A stretch of DNA of 64,000 nucleotides. Source: Exiguobacterium sp. s146. Its GTDB lineage: Bacteria; Bacillota; Bacilli; Exiguobacteriales; Exiguobacteriaceae. Shown here piece after piece: positions 9,062-18,992 of this stretch. Under the pieces are notes generated by a model, which was given only the letters and a program-made list of their open reading frames with translations, did no database searches and was not told the origin of the DNA. Within the stretch, counting starts at the first letter, position 1. Each line of letters starts with the position of its first letter. A program made the position numbers and the translations under genes. Location: positions 310,001 to 374,000 of the forward strand of contig NZ_JACSMA010000001.1 of the NCBI RefSeq assembly GCF_018618415.1, given 5' to 3'.

Positions 9062-9076
9062 GATTGTATCTTTTTG
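9028..9076 (+). terminator. Terminator-like hairpin overlapping the araB control region
   Basis: A perfect 12-base inverted repeat, GATACAATCAAG (9028-9039) and CTTGATTGTATC (9059-9070), is followed by TTTTTG. The 19-base loop contains most of the operator/-10 region. It probably terminates read-through from the GH43 genes while serving as a promoter/operator for araB. Confidence 0.7.
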
Positions 9077-9080
9077 TTTT

Positions 9081-9124
9081 CTGTACGAATCAGGCACAGT
9101 ATTTGAATAGTTGTACGGATGAAA
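9081..9124. promoter_or_regulatory. Two further AraR-like operators upstream of araB
   Basis: CTGTACGAATCAG begins at 9081, and TTGTACGGATGAAA occupies 9111-9124. The latter is nearly identical to the site upstream of araN (2763-2777). Confidence 0.5.
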
Positions 9125-9165
9125 AAGAAAGGAGTGCCCACACACTTTATTTTTTTCATCCTATA

Positions 9166-9179
9166 TGTAAGCGCATTCT
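9166..9179 (+). promoter_or_regulatory. cre-like site immediately upstream of araB
   Basis: TGTAAGCGCATTCT differs from the cre consensus at one position (A for T at position 10). It lies 15 bases before the araB start, where bound CcpA would act as a roadblock. Confidence 0.55.
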
Positions 9180-9194
9180 TTTGGAGGTAGGGTG

Positions 9195-10892
9195 ATGAAT
9201 ATGGCCAACTATACAATCGGCGTCGACTACGGGACGCAATCAGGACGTGCGGTCCTCGTCGACGTAGCGACAGGTCGAGAAGTGGCGACCGCGGTCAAAC
9301 CGTACACACATGGCGTCATGGATGAATATTTACCGGACGGGGTGACCCGTCTCGAGCATGATTGGGCGCTCCAACATCCACAAGACTATTTAGAAGTGTT
9401 AGAACTCACCATCCCGGCCGTCGTCAAAGAGGCGGGGATCACGGCTGACCAAGTCGTAGGACTCGGTATCGATTTCACAGCCTGCACGATCTTACCGATT
9501 GACGAACACTTGAACCCGCTTTGTTTCCGCAAGGAACATCAGCAAAACCCGCACAGCTACGTGAAGCTTTGGAAGCACCACGCCGCGCAAGACGAGGCGG
9601 ACGAGTTGAACCGCATCGCGGCCGAACGGGGCGAAGCGTTCTTGAAACGATACGGCGGGAAAATCTCATCGGAATGGATGATCCCGAAAGTATGGCAAAT
9701 CCTGAACGAGGCCCCGGCCATTTATGAAGCGGCAGATCAGATTCTAGAAGCGACGGATTGGGTCGTCTCCCAGATGACGGGACGTGTCGTTCGGAACAGT
9801 TGCACGGCTGGTTATAAAGCCATTTGGCACAAACAAGACGGTTACCCGTCGAACGAATTCTTTAAAGCGCTCGACCCGCGTCTAGAGAACGTTGTCGAAG
9901 AGAAACTATCGCGCAACATCGCGCCAATCGGGTCCAAGGCGGGTGAACTGACAGAGGCGTTCGCCGCCCGGATTGGACTCCTTCCAGGCACGGCCGTCGC
10001 GGTCGCGAACGTCGACGCCCACGTGGCGGTACCGGCTGTCGGAATCGCCGAACCTGGCAAGATGCTGATGGTCATGGGTACGTCGACGTGCCATATCTTG
10101 CTCGGTGAAGACGAACAAGTCGTCCCAGGCATGTGCGGTGTCGTCGAAGACGGCGTCATCCCAGGATTGATGGGCTATGAAGCTGGCCAATCGTGTGTCG
10201 GGGACCATTTTGAATGGTTCACCGAGGCGTGTGTCCCAGGACATTACGTGGAAGAGGCCGCCTTGAAAGGTATCGGTATCCATCAGTTGTTGACGGAGAA
10301 AGCAGCCCGGCAACGTGTCGGAGAGAGCGGTCTCGTCGCCCTCGACTGGTGGAACGGGAACCGATCGACGCTCGTCGATACGAATTTGACGGGCGTCCTC
10401 CTCGGAGCGACATTGCTCACAAAGCCTGAAGACATTTACCGGGCATTGATTGAAGCGACAGCGTATGGGACACGGACGATTGTGGAAGCGTTCCGGAACA
10501 GCGGTGTCCCTGTGCATGAAGTATATGCAGCCGGCGGGATCGCCGAGAAGAACGCCCTCATGATGCAAATCTATGCGGACGTGTTGAACATGGAAATCAA
10601 AATCTCCGCCTCCTCGCAAACGCCTGCCCTCGGGTCGGCCATGTTCGGAGCGGTGGCGGCTGGTGCGGAGCGAGGCGGTTACGCCACGATCACGGAAGCG
10701 GCAGCGAAGATGGGCCGTGTCAAAGAAGAGACGTACAAGCCGATCCCGGAAAACGTCGCGACGTATGATGCTCTGTTCGCCGAATACACGAAACTATACG
10801 ACTACTTCGGTCGCGGTGAAAACGATGTGATGAAACGCTTGAAAAAAATCAAAGCCGACGCGTCACGCGTGAAGGAGGAGCCGGTATGGTAA
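9195..10892 (+). CDS. araB: L-ribulokinase AraB
   Basis: 565 residues of the FGGY carbohydrate kinase family. The N-terminal phosphate-binding motif reads [18 protein letters not shown], and the ATP-side motif [13 protein letters not shown] and the late [18 protein letters not shown] are typical of AraB. It phosphorylates L-ribulose made by AraA; AraD then epimerises the product. GGAGGT (9183-9188) sits six bases before the ATG at 9195; GTG at 9192 or ATG at 9201 are alternatives. It overlaps araD by seven bases, so the two are translationally coupled. Confidence 0.95.
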   Translation: MNMANYTIGVDYGTQSGRAVLVDVATGREVATAVKPYTHGVMDEYLPDGVTRLEHDWALQHPQDYLEVLELTIPAVVKEAGITADQVVGLGIDFTACTILPIDEHLNPLCFRKEHQQNPHSYVKLWKHHAAQDEADELNRIAAERGEAFLKRYGGKISSEWMIPKVWQILNEAPAIYEAADQILEATDWVVSQMTGRVVRNSCTAGYKAIWHKQDGYPSNEFFKALDPRLENVVEEKLSRNIAPIGSKAGELTEAFAARIGLLPGTAVAVANVDAHVAVPAVGIAEPGKMLMVMGTSTCHILLGEDEQVVPGMCGVVEDGVIPGLMGYEAGQSCVGDHFEWFTEACVPGHYVEEAALKGIGIHQLLTEKAARQRVGESGLVALDWWNGNRSTLVDTNLTGVLLGATLLTKPEDIYRALIEATAYGTRTIVEAFRNSGVPVHEVYAAGGIAEKNALMMQIYADVLNMEIKISASSQTPALGSAMFGAVAAGAERGGYATITEAAAKMGRVKEETYKPIPENVATYDALFAEYTKLYDYFGRGENDVMKRLKKIKADASRVKEEPVW

Positions 10893-11584
10893 GCCGTCAT
10901 TTGAAGGAAGCCGTGCTCGAAGCGAACTTGGCCCTCCCGCAGCACGGTTTGGTCACGTTCACATGGGGCAACGTCAGTGGCATCGACCGTAACGCCGGAT
11001 TGGTCGTCATCAAGCCGAGTGGTGTCCCTTACGAACGGTTAACCGTGGAAGACATGGTCGTCGTCGACTTGGAAGGTAACGTCGTCGAAGGCGAGCTTCG
11101 TCCCTCATCGGACACACCGACCCATCTCGCGCTCTACCGGTCTCTTCCTGAAATCGGTGGGGTCGTGCATACCCATTCGCCATGGGCGACGAGCTGGGCC
11201 CAAGCGAAGCGGGCAATCCCGGCGTTCGGAACAACACACGCCGATTACTTTTATGGCGAGATTCCGTGCACGCGTGAATTGACAGATGAAGAAATCGAGA
11301 CGGCGTACGAGCTCGAGACGGGACATGTCATCTTAGAAACGCTCGACGAGTTAATGCTCGAAGCGGTCGCCGTACCCGGCGTGCTCGTGGCCAACCACGC
11401 ACCGTTTTGCTGGGGCAAAGACGCGAATGAGGCGGTTCACAATGCGGTCGTCCTCGAGGAAGTCGCCAAGATGGGCCTTCACGCCTTGAACTTGAACCCT
11501 AGCCTGACACCGATTAAACAGAGCATCTTAGATAAACACTATTTGCGAAAACATGGGGCGAACGCATACTACGGCCAAAAATGA
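10886..11584 (+). CDS. araD: L-ribulose-5-phosphate 4-epimerase AraD
   Basis: 232 residues, the usual length for this class II aldolase-type enzyme. The zinc-binding His pair is in [14 protein letters not shown], with further conserved residues in [18 protein letters not shown]. It converts L-ribulose 5-phosphate to D-xylulose 5-phosphate for the pentose phosphate pathway. The start overlaps the end of araB and is preceded by GAAGGAGGAG. Confidence 0.95.
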   Translation: MVSRHLKEAVLEANLALPQHGLVTFTWGNVSGIDRNAGLVVIKPSGVPYERLTVEDMVVVDLEGNVVEGELRPSSDTPTHLALYRSLPEIGGVVHTHSPWATSWAQAKRAIPAFGTTHADYFYGEIPCTRELTDEEIETAYELETGHVILETLDELMLEAVAVPGVLVANHAPFCWGKDANEAVHNAVVLEEVAKMGLHALNLNPSLTPIKQSILDKHYLRKHGANAYYGQK

Positions 11585-11619
11585 CCGGCGCTTCGCCCTC
11601 ACATTAGGGGGGACTTTGG

Positions 11620-13107
11620 ATGTTGACAGCAAAAACATATGAATTTTGGTTCGTGACAGGAAGCCAAATGCTTTACGGCGAAGACGTGCTTCGACAAGTG
11701 GCGGATCATTCAAAAGAGATGGTGGCCGGACTCGATGCGGCCGACGTCTTCAGCGACCGAATCGTCTTCAAAGGCGTCGTCAAAAATGCAGAAGAGATCC
11801 GTCAAATGATGCTTCAGGCGAATGCGGACGACTCATGTGCGGGCGTGATCACTTGGATGCACACGTTCTCGCCATCGAAGATGTGGATCAGTGGCATGCG
11901 CGTCCTACAAAAACCGTTGCTCCATTTCGGGACACAGTTCAACCGTGACATCCCTTGGGATGCAATCGATATGGACTTCATGAACTTGAACCAATCGGCG
12001 CACGGCGACCGGGAACACGGCTTCATCACGAGCCGGATGAACGTCAAACGCAAAGTGCTCGTCGGGCACTGGGAAGACGAGACGACACGAGGCAAGATGG
12101 CGAGCTGGATGAAAGTTGCTCATGCGTTGGCCGAAAGCAAAGTGTTAAAAGTGGCTCGTTTCGGTGATAACATGCGCAATGTCGCCGTGACGGAAGGCGA
12201 CAAAGTCGAAGCGCAGATTCGCCTCGGCTGGACGGTGGACGGATTTGGGGTCGGTGATCTCGTCGCATACATGGACGCCGTGACCGACGCAGATCTTGAT
12301 GCGCTGATGGACGAATACGCGTCTCGTTACGCGCTGACGAACAAAGGGATGGCTGAAGAGGAGTTTCTCGCCTCGGTCCGGTACCAAGGCCGGATCGAAC
12401 TCGGCATGAAAGCCTTCCTCGAGGCAGGTGGCTATACCGCCTTCACGACGACGTTCGAAGACTTGCACGGCATGAAGCAGTTGCCGGGTCTCGCCGTCCA
12501 ACGCTTGATGGAACAAGGCTATGGTTTTGCTGGAGAAGGTGACTGGAAGACCGCAGCTCTCGTCCGTCTCATGAAAATCATGGCAAATAACGAGCGGACA
12601 TCGTTCATGGAAGATTACACATACCACTTCGAGCCAGGCAACGAGATGGTGCTTGGCGCCCACATGTTGGAGATTTGTCCGACGATTGCGGTTGATCAAC
12701 CAAGAATCGAAGTCCACCCGCTCGGTATCGGAGACCGGGAAGCGCCGGCCCGGATCGTCTTTGAAGGACAGAGCGGAAAGGCGTTGAACGCGAGTATCAT
12801 CGATCTCGGTCATCGCTTCCGTCTCCTCGTCAACACGGTCGAAGGCATTCAGCCCGAAGAGGCGATGCCGAACTTGCCGGTCGCACGCGTTCTTTGGAAA
12901 ACAGAACCTTCGATGGCGCAAGCGGTCGAAAACTGGATTCAAGCCGGTGGGGCGCACCACACCTGTTATTCGTATGAAGTGACGACCGATCAGCTACGGG
13001 ACTTCGCGGAACTGCTCGACGTTGAAATCGCGGTCATCGACGCCAAGACGGAGACGGTCCAATTCAACAATGAACTGCGTTGGAACGAACTTTACTATCG
13101 ACCATAA
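11620..13107 (+). CDS. araA: L-arabinose isomerase AraA
   Basis: 495 residues, close to the usual length. The N terminus (YEFWFVTGSQMLYGED) and the metal-site region around HFEPGNEMVLGAHMLE, with the conserved Glu and His ligands, are diagnostic. It isomerises L-arabinose to L-ribulose and starts the B-D-A route, here encoded in the order araB-araD-araA. A G-rich ribosome site (AGGGGGGA) precedes the ATG by 8 bases. A short hairpin follows the stop. Confidence 0.96.
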   Translation: MLTAKTYEFWFVTGSQMLYGEDVLRQVADHSKEMVAGLDAADVFSDRIVFKGVVKNAEEIRQMMLQANADDSCAGVITWMHTFSPSKMWISGMRVLQKPLLHFGTQFNRDIPWDAIDMDFMNLNQSAHGDREHGFITSRMNVKRKVLVGHWEDETTRGKMASWMKVAHALAESKVLKVARFGDNMRNVAVTEGDKVEAQIRLGWTVDGFGVGDLVAYMDAVTDADLDALMDEYASRYALTNKGMAEEEFLASVRYQGRIELGMKAFLEAGGYTAFTTTFEDLHGMKQLPGLAVQRLMEQGYGFAGEGDWKTAALVRLMKIMANNERTSFMEDYTYHFEPGNEMVLGAHMLEICPTIAVDQPRIEVHPLGIGDREAPARIVFEGQSGKALNASIIDLGHRFRLLVNTVEGIQPEEAMPNLPVARVLWKTEPSMAQAVENWIQAGGAHHTCYSYEVTTDQLRDFAELLDVEIAVIDAKTETVQFNNELRWNELYYRP

Positions 13108-13111
13108 TCTA

Positions 13112-13133
13112 AAGGGCCACTTCGTTGGCCCTT
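13112..13133 (+). repeat. Small hairpin between araA and abfA
   Basis: AAGGGCCA (13112-13119) and TGGCCCTT (13126-13133) around a six-base loop. There is no real T tract, so it is more likely an mRNA-stability or processing element, or a weak terminator, than an operon end. Confidence 0.5.
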
Positions 13134-13151
13134 CTTCACGGAGGAGATACT

Positions 13152-14675
13152 ATGAACAACCAACTCATCAACTCGACACACGTGGCGACAGGAACGACAC
13201 AGCTCATCGTCAATGCCGACTTAACCAAAGGGACGATTAGCAAGCATATCTATGGTCACTTCGCCGAGCATTTGGGTCGTTGTATTTATGAAGGGCTCTG
13301 GGTCGGTCCCGAATCACCGATTCCAAACACGGATGGCATCCGCAACGACGTGCTCGCCGCCTTGAAGAAATTGAACGTTCCGGTCCTTCGTTGGCCGGGC
13401 GGCTGTTTTGCCGACGAGTATCACTGGAAGGATGGGGTCGGTCGGAACGGGAACCGCAAACGGATGGTCAACACGCACTGGGGCGGAGTGGTCGAAAACA
13501 ACCACTTCGGTACCCATGAATTCATGCGCCTCTGCGAATTGCTTGAGTGTGAACCGTATATCTGCGGAAACGTCGGAAGCGGAACGGTACAAGAGATGTC
13601 GGAATGGGTGGAGTACATGACGTTCGGTGGCGAATCACCGATGTCGAACTGGCGACAAGAGAACGGCCGGACCGAGCCGTGGGAACTCACCTACTTTGGC
13701 GTCGGGAATGAGAACTGGGGCTGCGGCGGCAACATGCGTCCTGAATATTACGCGGACCTGTATCGCCGCTATCAGACGTACGTCCGTAACTATGACGGCA
13801 ACAAGCTCTATAAAATCGCCGGTGGGGCGAACATCGACGACTATAAATGGACAGAGGTCCTGATGCGGGAAGCAGGGACGATGATGGACGGGCTCAGCCT
13901 CCATTACTACACGATCCCAGGTGACTTCTGGTTGGGCAAAGGCTCGGCTCTCGATTTCACGGAGGACGAATGGTTCATCACATTGAAGCGCGCCCTCCAT
14001 ATGGACGAGTTGATCACGAAACACGGCCAAATCATGGACCAGTATGACCCAGATAAACGCGTCGGCTTGATTGTCGACGAGTGGGGCACTTGGTTCGATG
14101 TGGAGCCGGGGACGAATCCAGGTTTCTTGTATCAACAAAACTCGATCCGGGATGCACTCGTGGCGGCGATCCACTTCAATATCTTCCATAACCATAACGA
14201 CCGCGTTCATATGGCGAACATTGCTCAAATGGTCAACGTGCTGCAGGCGATGATCTTGACAGAAGGAGACCAATTCATCCTCACGCCGACATACCATGTG
14301 TTCGAGATGTACAGCGTCCACCAAGATGCCGAACGCGTCGAACTCGCCGCACACACACGTAACTATGTGGCCAAAGATGAAGCCATTCCGGCCGTGAACG
14401 CCACTGCTTCGCGAAATGCGGAAGGTGTGCTCCACATCAGCCTCTGCCAACTCGACCACGAGCAAGGCGATACGGTCGAAATCGATTTGCGGGGAATCGG
14501 CACTGTCTCTAGCGTGTCGGCCCGGATTTTGACGGCAGACCATTTGAACGCCCATAACACGTTCGAACAGCCTGACCTCGTCTCACCAGGGGACCATGAG
14601 GTGACAGTCACGGAAGACGGCAAGCTCGTCCTCGACGTGCCGGCGATGAGCGTCATCACCATCGCGGTCCGCTGA
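13152..14675 (+). CDS. abfA: GH51 alpha-L-arabinofuranosidase AbfA, intracellular
   Basis: 507 residues without a signal peptide. The acid/base Glu is in [11 protein letters not shown] and the nucleophile Glu in [11 protein letters not shown], the two signatures of GH51. The N terminus [21 protein letters not shown] is also typical. It releases arabinose from imported oligomers. GGAGGAGA at 13140-13147 sets the start; the longer reading frame begins inside the upstream hairpin. The stop is separated by one base from the next small gene. Confidence 0.94.
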   Translation: MNNQLINSTHVATGTTQLIVNADLTKGTISKHIYGHFAEHLGRCIYEGLWVGPESPIPNTDGIRNDVLAALKKLNVPVLRWPGGCFADEYHWKDGVGRNGNRKRMVNTHWGGVVENNHFGTHEFMRLCELLECEPYICGNVGSGTVQEMSEWVEYMTFGGESPMSNWRQENGRTEPWELTYFGVGNENWGCGGNMRPEYYADLYRRYQTYVRNYDGNKLYKIAGGANIDDYKWTEVLMREAGTMMDGLSLHYYTIPGDFWLGKGSALDFTEDEWFITLKRALHMDELITKHGQIMDQYDPDKRVGLIVDEWGTWFDVEPGTNPGFLYQQNSIRDALVAAIHFNIFHNHNDRVHMANIAQMVNVLQAMILTEGDQFILTPTYHVFEMYSVHQDAERVELAAHTRNYVAKDEAIPAVNATASRNAEGVLHISLCQLDHEQGDTVEIDLRGIGTVSSVSARILTADHLNAHNTFEQPDLVSPGDHEVTVTEDGKLVLDVPAMSVITIAVR

Positions 14676-14676
14676 G

Positions 14677-14916
14677 ATGACAGTGGCGGAGACGCGGCGA
14701 TGCCGGACCTGTCCACCGCAAGCGACAGACCAAGACTGGCTGTTGACCATCGATGCGGAAGTCATGGAGCAGGTGTCGGATACGGAATACGAGGCACGCC
14801 TCACCCATTGCGCGGCTTGCCCGTTCCAGCAACAAGATACTTGCTTGAAATGTGGGTGTTATGTCTCGTATCGGGCACGACTCGCGACGAAGCACTGTCC
14901 GGTGAACGTTTGGTAA
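14677..14916 (+). CDS. Small Cys-rich protein (DUF6171-like), possible metal binder
   Basis: 79 residues with eight cysteines, arranged CRTC near the N terminus and then CAAC, CLKCGC and a final HCP. Such pairs suggest one or two zinc sites. The C-terminal half (CPFQQQDTCLKCGCYVSYRARLA) resembles the DUF6171 family of short Bacilli proteins; this assignment is by memory of the pattern. The gene begins one base after the abfA stop and ends 15 bases before galM, so it is co-transcribed with arabinan genes, but no function is known. Confidence 0.75.
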   Translation: MTVAETRRCRTCPPQATDQDWLLTIDAEVMEQVSDTEYEARLTHCAACPFQQQDTCLKCGCYVSYRARLATKHCPVNVW

Positions 14917-14931
14917 AAAGGAGTGGATGTC

Positions 14932-15936
14932 ATGAAGCGGCAACTAGAAACAGCGATTGACGAGTCGACGATCACGCTCGAAAACGATGTGTATCGATTG
15001 AGCATATTGACTTACGGAGCGACGTTGCAAGAATTCTCGATTCAGGACGATGGCTGGAAAAATATCGTCTTGTCGTACGGCACAGTCGAGGCTTACATGC
15101 AGGACACGTATTATTTAGGTGCGACGATCGGGCGGGTCGCCGGACGGATCGACCAGAGTACGTTCGACCTGGAGGGCGTGACGTATCACGTGCCCTCAAA
15201 TGAAGGTGTCCATCACCTTCACGGCGGAGAAGGGTTGCACCGTCGCATCTGGTCGGTCGAACAGAGCACATCCGACCGTGTGACGCTTCATTGCGTCAGC
15301 CCTGACGGAGAGAACGGATATCCCGGGACACTCGACGTCCGTGCCACGTTCGAACTGGTCGACCACGGGGTCACCATCACGTACGAGGCGACCTCTGATC
15401 AAGACACGTTGTGTGATTTGACGAACCATGCGTATTTCAATTTGAGCGGAGGCGAGCGGGACATCTTGAACCATGAGCTTATGTTGTCCGCCGACACGTT
15501 CGCTGAGCTGCGGGATGATTTGATTCCGACGGGTCGCTTGCTGGAAGTCGATCAGACAGCGTTCGATTTCCGGTCTGGTCGTGTCTTGGCGGACGGTCTC
15601 GAGTCAACCCATCCACAAAACGAATTGGTCAACGGCTATGACCACCCGTTCGTCTTCACGGAGCAACGGGAAGCGAAACTGTATGACCGAGAGTCACAGC
15701 GTGAGTTGACGATTTCGACAACGGCCCCCGCTATCGTCCTCTATTCGGGCAATCAGATGAATGAGACGACTTCATTGCGTGAAGGGACGTCGAGACGTTA
15801 CTACGGCGTCTGTCTGGAACCGCAACACCTCCCTGATGCGGTTCACCACGAGACGTTCCCGTCAATTCGCTTGAAGGCGGGAGACACGTACCGTTGGCAA
15901 ACGACATACCGCGTCGAGACAGGAGTCAGCCGATGA
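14932..15936 (+). CDS. Aldose 1-epimerase (mutarotase), GalM-like
   Basis: 334 residues. The catalytic His is in CDLTNHAYFNLSG and the substrate-binding motif CLEPQHLPDA lies near the C terminus. It interconverts anomers of free aldoses, here probably L-arabinose released by the hydrolases; galM-like genes in ara operons are common. The ATG at 14932 has AAAGGAG eight bases upstream; the GTG at 14923 overlaps that site and is unlikely. The stop overlaps the araM start by four bases (ATGA). Confidence 0.9.
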   Translation: MKRQLETAIDESTITLENDVYRLSILTYGATLQEFSIQDDGWKNIVLSYGTVEAYMQDTYYLGATIGRVAGRIDQSTFDLEGVTYHVPSNEGVHHLHGGEGLHRRIWSVEQSTSDRVTLHCVSPDGENGYPGTLDVRATFELVDHGVTITYEATSDQDTLCDLTNHAYFNLSGGERDILNHELMLSADTFAELRDDLIPTGRLLEVDQTAFDFRSGRVLADGLESTHPQNELVNGYDHPFVFTEQREAKLYDRESQRELTISTTAPAIVLYSGNQMNETTSLREGTSRRYYGVCLEPQHLPDAVHHETFPSIRLKAGDTYRWQTTYRVETGVSR

Positions 15937-17102
15937 ACCTCGAACAAATTAATGAACACGTTCAAGCTTGTGATTGCGGGAATCCCCATCACCCAATCAC
16001 GATTGAACGGATGGTCGCGTCTGAATATGTCTGGATCGAATTGGCTGCGTTCGTCCACGAAAAAGAGTGGGACCACCTCCTCGTCGTCGCCGACACGAAT
16101 ACCGAGCACGTCGGGTTTCTCCCGCTACGAGAAGCCTTGACGGACATCGGAGTCGATGTGTCACTCGTCTCGCTCCAAGCGGACGAGCAAGGAGACGTCT
16201 TGGCGGAGGAACGCTCGGTCGTACAAGTATTGCTTCAACAAGATGAAACCGTTGACGCGCTCATCGCGCTAGGGGCCGGCACGATTCATGACGTCACCCG
16301 GTTCTGTGCGGCCAAAACGAAAGTACCGTTCATCTCGGTGCCGACCGCGCCGTCAGTGGATGGCTTCACGTCGAAAGGGGCGCCTCTCATTGTGAGAGGC
16401 AAGAAAATTACGTACCAGCTCGTTTCTCCGATTGCGGTGTTCGTCCCGAGTCAGGTGATTCGGAAGGCGCCGGACGTGTTGATTGCGGCCGGGGTCGGCG
16501 ATATGCTCGGGAAATACACGTCCTTGTTGGACTGGCGGTTCGGAGCATTGGACGGCGGTGAACCGTATTGTCCGGTCGCCGCATTGCTGACGGAACAGGC
16601 GTTACAATCGTGTGTGGACGCCTTGCCTGCCATCTATAAACGAGACGCGGACGGGTTGGATCAACTGATTGAGTCGCTATTGTTGTCCGGAGTCGCCATG
16701 TTGATTTTCGGTCATTCGCATCCAGCTTCCGGTGGTGAGCATCACTTGTCCCACTATTGGGAGATGGACTTTATCGCCAACCATCGTCCGGCGGCCCTCC
16801 ATGGAACGAAAGTCGCCATTGCCACGATGGAACTCATCGATTCCTATAAAACAATGATGCTTGAATGGTCCGACACGCCGGAATCTCTCCGGGAGTGGGC
16901 CGAACAGATGCCGACACGCCAAGAACTCGAACACATATTCCACGCGTTACAGGCACCGCTGCGACCCGAAGGAATCGGGGTCTCCTCGCTCCTGTTAGCG
17001 AGTAGCAAGCGAGAGGCGTACCGTTTGAGAGAACGGCACACACTGTTAAAGCAGTTGAGTTTGAACCGAACACAATCTGAGGTAGGGGAGAGTACTTTAT
17101 GA
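15933..17102 (+). CDS. araM: AraM, NAD(P)-dependent glycerol-1-phosphate dehydrogenase
   Basis: 389 residues of the iron-containing alcohol dehydrogenase-like superfamily. The nucleotide-binding motif is ALGAGTIHDVTRFCA. The metal ligands appear as Asp in AAGVGDMLGKY and His in IFGHSHPASGGEHHLSHYWEM and ALHGTKVA. In B. subtilis AraM makes glycerol 1-phosphate for heptaprenylglyceryl lipids, yet lies in the ara operon. The same placement is conserved here although no direct role in arabinose use is evident. ATGA overlaps couple it to both neighbours. Confidence 0.88.
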   Translation: MNLEQINEHVQACDCGNPHHPITIERMVASEYVWIELAAFVHEKEWDHLLVVADTNTEHVGFLPLREALTDIGVDVSLVSLQADEQGDVLAEERSVVQVLLQQDETVDALIALGAGTIHDVTRFCAAKTKVPFISVPTAPSVDGFTSKGAPLIVRGKKITYQLVSPIAVFVPSQVIRKAPDVLIAAGVGDMLGKYTSLLDWRFGALDGGEPYCPVAALLTEQALQSCVDALPAIYKRDADGLDQLIESLLLSGVAMLIFGHSHPASGGEHHLSHYWEMDFIANHRPAALHGTKVAIATMELIDSYKTMMLEWSDTPESLREWAEQMPTRQELEHIFHALQAPLRPEGIGVSSLLLASSKREAYRLRERHTLLKQLSLNRTQSEVGESTL

Positions 17103-18046
17103 GAGAGACGATCACGAATCCGCTAGTGGAACAACGAGCGGACCCATGGATTATGCGCCATACAGACGGCTATTATTACTTCACGGCCTCATTGCCGGAC
17201 TTCACGGGCATCCCACTCCGTCGAGCGAAGACACTCGCGGCCTTGACCGAAGCCGAAGAACGAGTCGTTTGGACGAAACGTGAGACGGGCATCATGAGCG
17301 CGAACATTTGGGCCCCGGAATTGCATCACATCCAAGGGAAATGGTACCTCTACTTTGCTGCCGCGCGAGAAGATCACGTCTTCGACCACCGGATGTATGT
17401 GCTCGAGAACGGCTCGGCGAATCCGCTAGAAGGGGAATGGGTCGAAAAAGGACAGGTCCGGACTTGGTGCGAATCGTTCGCGCTTGATGCGACGATGTTC
17501 GAGCATGAGGGGCGCCTCTATTATGTGTGGGCCCAAAAAGACCCGACCATCGATGGCAACTCGAACCTTTACATCTCAGAGATGGAGAACCCGTGGACGC
17601 TCACAGGGCCACAGACGATGATTGCGACACCAGAATATGATTGGGAGAAGATTGGGTTCCTCGTGAACGAAGGCCCGGCCGTCTTGAAACGGAATGGCCA
17701 TATCTACATCACGTTCTCTGCAAGTGCGACGGACCATCACTACTGCATGGGCCTTCTGCGCGCCGAGGAGACGAGTAATCTATTGGATGCGGCGAGTTGG
17801 ACGAAGCATCCCGAACCGGTTTTTGGAACCGATGAAGCGGCCGGTCAATTCGGACCGGGCCACAACAGTTTTACGACATTAGAAGACGGGACAGACATAC
17901 TTGTTTACCATGCCCGCAACTATAAAGAAATCGTCGGGGACCCGCTCTGGGACCCGAATCGACATACGCGGATCCAGCCGTTCGCATGGGATGAGGCAGG
18001 CCCGGTGTTCGGCCGACCGATTCGCGACGAGGAGGCTGTACGATGA
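17099..18046 (+). CDS. GH43 exo-acting arabinanase/arabinofuranosidase, copy 1
   Basis: 315 residues, a single GH43 propeller without signal peptide or accessory domain. The catalytic base is the Asp in EQRADPWIM; other conserved segments are WAPELHHI, SFALDATMFEH and GFLVNEGPAVL, the last probably carrying the acid Glu. Short GH43 enzymes of this type act from chain ends on arabino-oligosaccharides. The context, inside the arabinan operon with ATGA overlaps on both sides, supports that substrate. It is a paralogue of the next gene, about two thirds identical by eye. Confidence 0.85.
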   Translation: MRETITNPLVEQRADPWIMRHTDGYYYFTASLPDFTGIPLRRAKTLAALTEAEERVVWTKRETGIMSANIWAPELHHIQGKWYLYFAAAREDHVFDHRMYVLENGSANPLEGEWVEKGQVRTWCESFALDATMFEHEGRLYYVWAQKDPTIDGNSNLYISEMENPWTLTGPQTMIATPEYDWEKIGFLVNEGPAVLKRNGHIYITFSASATDHHYCMGLLRAEETSNLLDAASWTKHPEPVFGTDEAAGQFGPGHNSFTTLEDGTDILVYHARNYKEIVGDPLWDPNRHTRIQPFAWDEAGPVFGRPIRDEEAVR

Positions 18047-18987
18047 AGCAAGTTGAGGATCGACATTTGATTTTAGAACAGCGAGCCGACCCATGGGTCT
18101 ACTTGCATACGGATGGCTATTACTACTTCACGGCGTCGGTGCCTGAGTATGACTTGATTGAGTTACGACGCGCCAATTCGCTTCAAGCGCTGCGGACGGC
18201 TGAGCCGGTGACCGCATGGGTCAAACACGAGATAGGTCCGATGAGCGACTTGATTTGGGCGCCTGAATTGCATCACATTCACGGCAAGTGGTATCTCTAT
18301 TTTGCGGCCGCGAAGTCGCGGGACATCGTCAACGGTCTGTTCGACCACCGCATGTTCGTATTGGAGAACGAGTCGGCAAATCCGCTCGAAGGAGAGTGGG
18401 TCGAAAAAGGCCAAATTCAGACTGAGTGGGATTCGTTCGCACTCGATGCGACCGTGTTCGAACATAAAGGAACTCACTATTTGGTGTGGGCTCAAAAGGA
18501 TCCGGCCATCGATGGGAACTCTAATCTATACATCGCCGAACTCGAAAATCCATGGACGATTAAATTGCCACAAGTCATGCTGACGAAGCCGGAGTATGAT
18601 TGGGAGACTCGTGGTTTCCTCGTCAACGAGGGGGCGGCCGTGTTGAAACGGAACGGCCATATCTTCATCACGTATTCCGCGAGTGCGACCGATGAGAACT
18701 ATTGTATGGGTATGTTGTGCGCCTCGGACGACGCTGATTTGTTGAACCCGGCGTCGTGGTCGAAATCATTCCGACCGGTGTTCCAGACGAACGCCGACGT
18801 GAATCAATTCGGTCCCGGGCACAACAGCTTTACCGTGAATGAAAAGGGAGAAGACATCCTGATTTACCATGCACGGACGTATACGGAAATCGAAGGGGAC
18901 CCCCTTTACGATCCGAACCGTCATACGCGCGCACAAGTGTTCACATGGAATGAAGAAGGGCGCCCGGAATTTGGGAAACCGCTCTAA
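18043..18987 (+). CDS. GH43 exo-acting arabinanase/arabinofuranosidase, copy 2
   Basis: 314 residues, tandem paralogue of the preceding gene. Conserved parts include EQRADPWVY, IWAPELHHI, SFALDATVFEH, DGNSNLYIAELENPW and GFLVNEGAAVLKRNGH. It has a short extra loop (SRDIVNG) after FAAAK and differs near position 45-60, where the substrate cleft is expected. This suggests the copies may have separated in oligomer length or branch preference. No signal peptide. It is the last gene of the locus and is followed by a strong terminator. Confidence 0.85.
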   Translation: MKQVEDRHLILEQRADPWVYLHTDGYYYFTASVPEYDLIELRRANSLQALRTAEPVTAWVKHEIGPMSDLIWAPELHHIHGKWYLYFAAAKSRDIVNGLFDHRMFVLENESANPLEGEWVEKGQIQTEWDSFALDATVFEHKGTHYLVWAQKDPAIDGNSNLYIAELENPWTIKLPQVMLTKPEYDWETRGFLVNEGAAVLKRNGHIFITYSASATDENYCMGMLCASDDADLLNPASWSKSFRPVFQTNADVNQFGPGHNSFTVNEKGEDILIYHARTYTEIEGDPLYDPNRHTRAQVFTWNEEGRPEFGKPL

Positions 18988-18992
18988 TCAAT

